A stretch of DNA of 64,000 nucleotides, from NCBI GenBank assembly GCA_031772625.1, contig CM062819.1:822283503-822347502 (forward strand), in the 5' to 3' direction. Position 1 is the first letter of the stretch, and the number at the start of each line of letters is the position of its first letter. The translations under genes were made by a program, and so were the position numbers. Of the stretch, positions 56,691 through 64,000 are shown piece by piece. The DNA comes from Pinus tabuliformis (taxonomy: Eukaryota > Streptophyta > Pinopsida > Pinales > Pinaceae). The notes below the pieces were generated by a model that did no database searches, was not told where the DNA came from, and was given only the letters and a program-made list of their open reading frames with translations.

Positions 56691-57831
56691 TGTGAAAATT
56701 TCTGAACCTAACAAGTCAGAAATCCTACTGCAGTAAACTGATTTGCATTACCTACTTGTGTTCTTCAGTTTAACAAGTTATTTTCATAATTCTTCAGAAA
56801 ACACTGCAATCTACATGACTATATAGATCAAGTACTGAAAAATAAATGAGACAACCATACAAAGGACACACTTATTTTTGGACTAAACGTCCTCGGAAAA
56901 ACCCAATGCAGGAAAACCGGTGCAACAGATATGAGGGTTTTATTATCAAGCAAATTTCTGAATACAACTAGGGTGCCAAATCCAGCTCACCCAACAGAGA
57001 ATAAACTTGAAAAAAGTACCTCTATCTGGAGACATATATTTCGGCGAATCCATTCACTGGATGAACAAACCCCACAGGTGACTGCACTGTCCCCAGTGCT
57101 GGGTAGAGATGGTTGCTCCAAGCTCTGTGCTGTCCCCAGTGTTGGCCAGTGATGGCTGCTCCAAGCTTTGTGCTAGAACTGCGTCACCTCCTCTACGAGC
57201 TGCGTCACCCTCCCAATGAGCCTTCTCGACTCAGAAATTCTGAACTGCTGCTCTCTCTGCCTCATAGAAACCCTAGCGCTACCACTAAGTGACTGCGTCA
57301 GCTCCTCTAGGCTCTGCATCACCCTTTCTGGAGCTGCGCTGTCCCTCCTGGTGTTGCTTTGCCTCTATGCTATGTATTCTCGGCCTTAGACTGAAGTCCT
57401 TCTACCGAACTGCCCCTTTCTGCTAGAGATCTCCTCAATCGATTTTCCTCTCGAGAACTTCTCACTTCAGAAAATCGATTTTTTCTATCTCTCTGTGTGT
57501 ATTCTCCAACTGACCCCAAGCCTCCTTTTATACTTTTCCTGTTGAGAAATCAACGACCATGATCTAATCTCTAATCAATGGCTAAGATTAAAATAGACTT
57601 GATTGTCATCTATTAGAAGCGTCTCACTGATATTTTCATTAATACCCATTAATATTTTAATTTTCCTAAGTTCAGACTTAGGAACCCCATTAAAAATATT
57701 AATTATTTTAATAAAATACAATCCAGGTGGAATTTCACCAAATGATTTTTGGGTCTTGGAGATCTCATGTGTTCTATCCCCTCCACAAAATTTCGGAGCT
57801 AGAGCACATCCGATGCTACCCAAAAATCAAC
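56691..57831 (-). repeat. 3' LTR of gag-only element C
   Basis: It starts TGTGAAAATTTCTG and ends AAAAATCAAC. It aligns with the LTR of A along its length, including the gaaaaacccaatgc phrase and the outer 200 bases. TATA-like box (minus) near 57526-57533. The five bases to the left are AGTCC. Confidence 0.82.
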
Positions 57832-57832
57832 T

Positions 57833-57842
57833 CTCCCTCTTA
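57833..57842 (-). other. Polypurine tract of C
   Basis: TAAGAGGGAG on the minus strand, identical to the tract of A. Confidence 0.8.
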
Positions 57843-58413
57843 GCGAGGAATGTGCTATAGTAATACTTCCTAGTAGAAGTATCACATTGATCCATGACAT
57901 CGGTCCTCTGCGTTGCTGATGCTCGGCCTGCTACCCTTCATCCACTATGCTGCTGCAATTTGTACTGCTGCCCATGACACTGCCGCTGTCGCTGCTACAT
58001 CTGTACTGCAGCTCCCTCTCAATATGCTGCATCATGCTGCTCATAGATTGCCACTGCTAACTGCTGCATTGCAACTCAGTTGCTGAGAAGTAAGCAACTA
58101 AAAAGTCACCCAAAAGCTGACATGCTGGTCAGTCTGGATGTCCCTAGATGCTGAAGCTACCTTTGCTGCTAATCTGTGCTGACCCTTTGATGCTACTGCG
58201 TTGTTGTTGTATCAGTTTTGTGCCTTCCGCACTACTGCAACACTCCACTGCGCTGCTTCAGAATTTGGCACTCTAGCTCTGCCATTATTGCTCCATCATC
58301 CCTCGCACCAACTGACTCCTGTCATTTTGCTATTGTCATTAAGGGCTCCCATAGCCGTATGTGATCCAAGAGTTTGGGCACCTCAAGGATCTTTCCCTGT
58401 GTAGTCCTCCTGA
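57843..58413 (-). other. Trailer of element C
   Basis: TGC-rich trailer, homologous to 219-777 of A. No gene. Confidence 0.6.
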
Positions 58414-58944
58414 CTACAACTCAATATCGCCCCACCTCTTCTCTAGAGGTGCATGAGCATTCATGGCGCAATCATCATCATCATCATCGCCCTCTTTGTC
58501 AGCTTGTGCTGGAGAAGCCTTTGAGTTAGACTTCTCTTCTTTGCCCTTCTTCTGAGGGCATTGTGTGGTGAAATGACCCATTTCTGCACATCTGAAGCAT
58601 CTGACTTTGGATATGTTATTTTTATTTCTCTTCTGCTGCCCTTGCTGTCCCGCTAATGCGAGAGTTGCATCCTCCTCTTCCTCCTTCTTGACTCTGATCC
58701 CTTTGTTGCTGCTTCTCGCCTTGGTCAACCATCTCATCTCTTCTTGTCAAAGAGTTGCCCACATCTCCTCCCAACTGGGAAGAGAAGCCCCGCCCAAGAT
58801 ACTTTGGACAAAGGTTTCCTAGTCTTCAATCACTGCATTCAGGGCATTCCTGACCATAAATTCAGAATCTGGTGTAGCCCCTATGGAAGTTAGCTGGTCA
58901 CAAGATCCCTTGCAACCTGATAAGGAAGGGGTCGATTTCTTTGG
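58414..58944 (-). pseudogene. gag: C-terminal gag of element C
   Basis: It includes WEEMWATL-stop-QEEMRWLTKARSSNKG, a lysine-rich linker, a zinc knuckle CFRCAEMGHFTTQC with all four ligands, an acidic run of Asp and the ending KRWGDIEL-stop. The TGA replaces the cysteine codon found in A. At about 58944 the sequence changes to a different copia (D), so the capsid part is missing. Confidence 0.82.
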
Positions 58945-60239
58945 TCAGGTTAACACATTTCCTTTTATAAAACCCACCTTAATTCCTTTATCTTCTAGAG
59001 CATATATAGTTACAAGATTTTTCTTTAGACCAGGTACATATAAAACATCTTGAAGATGAATAATTTCTCCAAGATCCAAATGAAAAGAAATTGAACCAAA
59101 CCCTTTTACAGGGTATGTAGTGTTATCTCCAAGGACAATGTTTAAACCAGTCTCTCTCTCAACCAAATTAGAGAGGACTTCTTTATAACCAGAGAACTGC
59201 CTAGAGTCACCACTATGCACTAACTACTTTTCTAAAGAATCTGGAGGAGAAGCACTAGACAAAGTTGAAATTAGAAAGTACTCAGATTGAGAAGAAACAA
59301 CATTATTTTCACACCTTGTATTTATGTATCTCTTTTGAAGATGAGGCTCTTGATCATGATCACTGCGAGCATTGCTTCTTCCTTCATTTCTTCTTCCTCC
59401 ATAATTCCTCTTTTTTCGATCAGGGGATTGAGTTTTGTAGTTGCTGCTACTCCTTTGATTATAAGATGATCTTCTTTCTGGACAATCTCGAGCATAGCAT
59501 CCATGCTTGTGACAGTTAAAGCATTCAAAATTCCTCATGCTCTTCTTGAAAAACTTGGGTTTGGACTTTGGCTTAGAACATTTTCCCTTTCCTTTCTTCT
59601 TCTTTGTTAGTGCAACAAAGGTAGATGGTTCTCTTTCTTCATGTCTCTGAATTCTGCCCCTTGATATCATCCATGATTCTTCTTGCTTACATCTTCCAAT
59701 CAATTCATCAAAAGATGGCAGAACATTGTTATTGCTAATAGTAGTAATGAATACTTCCCAAGCTGCAGGAAGTCCATCCAGGGTTGTGTGTACCAATTCC
59801 CTATCAGACAGGGGCTCACTAGTAGACAAAATTTGCTCCTTGAGTTCAGTAATCCTTATAAAATAAGATTGAATAGATTCTCCCTTATTCAATTTGATAT
59901 CTTTGAGCAGTTTCTTCAGCTCAAGGATATGATTTAGATTTTGGACTTCAAACATGCCAATAATCTTGTCATACATTTCCTTAGATGTCTTTAGTTTGGA
60001 GATACACGTAAGAAGATGGTCTTTCAAAGAATCAATGATAATTTTGCAGACTTTGATCTTACCTTTCTTGTATCTTGCTTTAGCAGCAACAGGGGCATTT
60101 TCAGGAGGCTGGGGTACACCTCCTTGGACATACTTTAGAGCATCTTCTCCATCCAAGTTGGTGTCTAGCTTCATTTTCCAAGCAGCATAATTTAAGCCCC
60201 TGTAAATTTCTCCCTATTCTTGAAGAAGGATGTAGCCAT
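58945..60239 (-). pseudogene. gag: Element D gag and protease start, broken
   Basis: It starts at ATG 60239 (MATSFFKNREKFTG), then a frameshift near 60195 leads into NYAAWKMKLD. The capsid segment is otherwise open to 59224. The zinc knuckle reads CFNCHKHGCYARDC, with the histidine ligand replaced by cysteine. The gag-protease junction is in one frame, but a TAG replaces the tryptophan before the active site. The protease triplet is HSG instead of DSG, so it is inactive. The element stops at the junction with C. Confidence 0.83.
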
Positions 60240-60335
60240 TTGAACTAATCTATTGTTGTATTTTGAGCAACAAATAAGGTCTTTTCGCAGATTATTGCCT
60301 TAAGCTTACTGTTCTTGAGCTTATCTTGACCACAA
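60240..60335 (-). other. Short leader of D
   Basis: About 100 bases between primer site and gag start, with no gene. Confidence 0.5.
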
Positions 60336-60346
60336 ATCCGATACCG
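60335..60346 (-). other. Primer binding site of D
   Basis: The minus strand reads CGGTATCGGATT, a decayed form of TGGTATCGGAGC, adjoining the LTR. Confidence 0.65.
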
Positions 60347-61681
60347 TGTTAAATTTTGCAGATTTAAAATTTAATTTCTAAGATCATAAACCATAGAAGA
60401 CAGTCAATAAACAACAAGACACAGGATTTGGTTCAAGACCAGGGAAAAACCCCACTATGGGGGAAAATCCTTTTTAAAATGCTCTTCTATTATATCGTCT
60501 TCAAATGTTCAGCAAAGATACATAATCAAAGTACAGAACCCCTTTTACAAATAATAATAGTAACAACCATTTTTAATATGACAACTTCAAAATACCACCG
60601 CAAGCCTCCAAATCCAAAACAAGAGCAGTAGGCACAAGTGCGTGAAAAAAATGCACAAGTACAAGAGCTAAATACTGAGAGCAATATTCTCCAAATGCAA
60701 GATCAGAATGCTACTAAAGCGAGGGCAATATACCAACAATCAAACTCTGGTGCGAAAGAAATATTAAGAATAGAATATCTCTAGAGCGAGATCAATACAA
60801 GAGCTAAATACTTCTGGTGTGAGAGCAATACCAACTGCAATAATACTTCTTTGGAGCGAGAGCATTAAAAACAACAAATAACAAAAGCAGAAACCACTAG
60901 TGCGAGAGTTGAATGAGAGTTCTGAGATCTATCAATAGATCTGTGAAACGATAGATCTGCTAGACAATAGATCTGCCAAACAATAGATCTGCTAGATAAT
61001 AGATCTTCCAAACAATAGATCTGCCAGATAATAGATCTGCCAAAAAATAGATCTACCAATGATGATAAGAGATCTGCGAATGATGCTAAGAGTTCTGCAA
61101 ATCTGCACTAGATCTGTGCTACTAATAATAAGAGATCTGTTACTGATAATAAGAGATCTGCCAATGATGATAAGAGATCTGCATTCTACAATAGATCCGC
61201 TACTGATAATAAGAGATCTACCAATGATGATAAGAGATTTGCAAATATGCAATAGATCTGTTATTGATAATAAGAGAGATAAATTACTGATGCGAGGGCT
61301 TGATCATCAATGCGAGAGCTAGATCACCAAAGCGAGAGAGAGAACTCGATGTGTTACAAACGAAGGTTTCTCTTCAATATATAGAAATCTTCGAGGCAAA
61401 ATCCCTTCCTCGAATTAAGTGGTTTGGAAGCTCCTAGAGTGATCCATTTGAATTAGACAACTTAAGTGATTTTATTTTGCACGTCTAATTGAATGAGAAT
61501 CACTTTAGTGATTTTATTTTGCACATGTCTAATTGTTTTATAAAAATTATTTTTGAAATAACTTTTGCTCTTTATGAAAAATAACTTGCTCTTGAGAAAT
61601 AATTCACTTCAAAGGTGAAAAGGGTTAACCACATAAAGTGATTTCTAGGGAAGTTTTTCCCTAGGCTCTAAAAATTCAACA
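60347..61681 (-). repeat. 5' LTR of D (1335 bp)
   Basis: It starts TGTTAAATTTTGC and ends AAATTCAACA. A TATA box (minus, CTATATATTG) lies at 61375-61384. The phrase gggaaaaaccccactatggg links it to the other LTRs. It contains the AGATCT tandem array at 60925-61275. Confidence 0.8.
60925..61275. repeat. AGATCT-rich short tandem array inside the D LTR
   Basis: About sixteen AGATCT palindromes occur in 350 bases, in units of roughly 18-20 bases. The first half follows ATAGATCTGCCAAACA and the second half GATAAGAGATCTGCCAATGAT. The open frames here are a product of the repeat. Confidence 0.88.
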
Positions 61682-62369
61682 TCTTTGAGGTGACTTATTT
61701 CTGAAGTTGACAGAGGATTTTGGGCCGAATTTGTCTTGGTTTGTTGGCATCATCAGTGGTAACTACAGTGAGAACTTTGACCTCCCATCACTGTAATTAC
61801 ATGCCTATATTTTGGCCTCCTTGTGCAGATCCTTTGATTGGACAAAAGTGGAATCTCTCCTTACTTTGTGCAGACTTTGATTGGATATTTCGTTGTTGGT
61901 TATTTTGGATTTGTTGGAACATTCAAATGTACTATGGATGGACAAAATTTCTCTCTCATAAGGAAATAATTTTTGGTTTTTCCCCTAGTGGGTTTTGCCT
62001 TGGTTGTGAGCCTAATCTTGGTGTCTCTTGTCTCTTGCTTATTGTCTATTGTTCATTGTCTATTGTGATCTATATTCACTGCTCTTGTGGAAGAATTATT
62101 GATTGAAGTTTTTCATGTATAGCTACTTGTTGAGTAAAGTATAAAGAAGAAACAATTTACATCAATAGAAGTAGTTATCAATTGTGAAACACTATTCTAG
62201 TCATTGCAACACTAGAATTTCAACACAATGAACTTAGAAACATATACAATGCTAATATAAGTATTAGGGACAATAAATCTGAGCATATGCAACTTTATAA
62301 ATCGTTTAACAGGAATACAAACAAAGGAACCTGGTATGTTTCCTCCAACAAAAGAACTCTCTGAGTGTC
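61682..62369. other. Spacer between D and F
   Basis: No gene is recognised. The plus-strand frame 61720-62106 is open for 128 codons but its sequence has no family resemblance and unusual Cys/Trp/Leu content. Confidence 0.4.
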
Positions 62370-62943
62370 TGTTAAAGTTTATGGTATGTTCTATGCTTGC
62401 AACAATTACTTCAATGTTGTATTAGCCCAATAACAACTTTACTTTAGATTCCAATAACAATCACATTAAAACTTCAGTAGCATTAACTTTAGATGATCAT
62501 TGACAGTAATTGTAGATAGAACATCAACAATAAGTACAAGAAGATATGAGATGATAAGTGAATTGTGTAAAATGAAAAGTTTCAAGTGAATTTTATACTC
62601 AAGATACCCAAGAGACATGTCTCTTTGTAAATTGGATCACATATCTTTGTAAATTAAATTCTAGTAAGTTTGCATATTTACATTTTTACCCATATTTGTT
62701 AAATTGTTGAAGAACCCGTAAATAATGGTGGGCAGTAACTCTTGGTAAGTATATTTATTTACATCTTTTTCCTTATCCCATCTTTTACGCAAATACTTGC
62801 TTAAATTATGGTGGGTAGTAACTTATGGTAAATATGTTATTTATGTGAGTATGAGCTATTTTCAACAAATGGTCATGTCCTTAGAGACATGACTCTTCAA
62901 CACTAATTATTAGTTAATTATTCATTATTTATGATTGTTATTG

Positions 62944-62982
<39 letters not shown>

Positions 62983-63033
62983 CATAAAAGGCTTCTAGGA
63001 AGGGGAATTAGCCCCTAGTTGCACTCTTTAACA
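62370..63033 (-). repeat. 3' LTR of element F
   Basis: It starts TGTTAAAGTTTATGG, like the E LTRs, and ends CTCTTTAACA, followed by a purine tract (63034-63052). It contains (TA)n at 62946-62980. The 5' part of F would lie past the window end. Confidence 0.65.
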
Positions 63034-63316
63034 CTCCCTCTCAACTAGGGAGGAATTCCACCTATCAACATTCATCCATGGCTATGCTGTCGTGTCCATC
63101 ATGTACCGTCTTGCAACTTTTCTTTTCTCTGTTGAAGATTGATATATATATTTCATAAAAGGCTTCTAGGAAGGGGAATTAGCCCCTAGTTGCACTCTTT
63201 AACACTCCCTCTCAACTAGGGAGGAATTCCACCTATCAACATTCATCCATGGCTATGCTGTCGTGTCCATCATGTACCGTCTTGCAACTTTTCTTTTCTC
63301 TGTTGAAGATTGATAT
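62981..63316. repeat. 171-bp direct tandem duplication spanning LTR end and purine tract of F
   Basis: Copy 1 begins at 62981 and copy 2 at 63152 (TTCATAAAAGGCTTC). I find no difference between them up to GTTGAAGATTGATAT. Each copy holds the end of the LTR, the purine tract and the start of the internal region. Confidence 0.93.
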
Positions 63317-64000
63317 CATAGTCCAATAAGAAAGGATTGAAAGAGGGTGGGTCACAAGACCCTGCGACTCTTGCCAAAACGACAGAGGCAAGTCCTCATG
63401 TTCAGGGATAAAACCCCTACCAGGCTTGATCCTTAGTGATCAAGCCGCTGAACATCATGCATCTTAGTCATAGGGAATATAGTAGTACCTTACGCGTTTG
63501 TCGTTAGTACTAATTAACCATGTTACCCACCATTTTGTGGGTGATATCCCTAGGAGAAGTTTTTTCTCCAATATGGTCCTCAGCCGGCAGCCAACATCCC
63601 GTTGTAGCCACCAACTAGCTTGTTGTGCCATTTCTCCTCCACTTGAGCCAGCCATGTGGTCCCTCGCACATCTATTATGATCGTATGTTTGAAGGTGGGC
63701 CTCTCGATCGTAAAGGTATGCCTTGTCATTTGGTAATTGAGTATTGTAGTTTGCTTATCATGGACACTTTTGGGCATGGATTAATGGGGGGATTTGGCAA
63801 AAAGAGTGGGCTAGGTCTGTGCTCTTGCCCCTAGACCTCTTTTTGGATGTTAACCTTGGACCCTAGTCCCGTGGGATCGCTTTTACTGACCCTTGGGTTT
63901 TAGGGATTGTACTACATGGGAAACCCTAATTTTGGTTGCGTGGTCCCGCTCCCTCATCAATAAATATTGCCCCCTCTTCCACTCATTATAACCCCATTCA
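63317..64000. other. Window end, non-coding
   Basis: This is probably trailer of F at first, then unclassified sequence. Short open frames on both strands overlap each other and show no known motif. Confidence 0.4.

Noticed and set aside
61059..61322. Open frames with repeated RDL/IIR units
   Set aside because: They are translations of the AGATCT tandem array in the D LTR.

Overview
This window is plant nuclear DNA from a repeat-dense intergenic region. It holds Ty1/copia LTR retrotransposons (domain order gag, protease, integrase, reverse transcriptase, RNase H; primer sites matching plant initiator tRNA-Met, TGGTATCRGAGC), plant-type hAT elements with 8-bp target duplications, and tRNA-derived SINE heads. 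No complete host gene is visible. Two short stretches look like host exons: a TPR-type exon at 10973-11044 (+) and a GC-rich exon with a strong splice donor at 29955-30342 (-). Long AT-rich non-coding DNA and isolated exons suggest a large-genome seed plant, but the species cannot be fixed from sequence alone.

Layout. 1-3259: gag-only copia element A (-), inserted in the reverse transcriptase of copia relic B (-, 3260-5650). 5630-6590: an LTR-like block. 6607-13400: mostly non-coding, with two SINE heads (9839-9910, 10451-10520) and the TPR exon. 13401-16920: a rearranged pair of gag-only elements in opposite orientations. 18124-22554: an hAT element with a broken transposase gene. 22782-29683: a small non-autonomous hAT element (TSD TATCAAAT) carrying an intact copia, G (23123-29037, TSD TTTTT). 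29955-30342: possible host exon. 30571-32840: relic of a + strand copia.

33206-53016 is the most striking structure. It is a copia tandem array, LTR - internal 1 - LTR - internal 2 - LTR (all -), flanked by one 5-bp duplication (ATAAG). Internal copy 1 carries a 1.2-kb non-autonomous hAT (34511-35729) whose empty site survives in copy 2. It also carries a very young copia, H (38706-44690, +, LTRs identical by eye, TSD TTCAG). 53376-63315+ continues with LTRs and partial internal regions of four more minus-strand copia elements (J, C, D, F), including a C/D fusion.

How the parts relate. G keeps one uninterrupted gag-pol frame and could be autonomous. H is almost intact but has one in-frame TGA inside its gag zinc knuckle. 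A, C and the 15.8-16.8 kb fragment share gag, a stop right after gag and related LTRs. They look like a non-autonomous gag-only copia family that would need pol from another element. The remaining copies are relics. Nesting gives a relative order: the 33-53 kb element inserted, duplicated in tandem, then received the hAT, and H.
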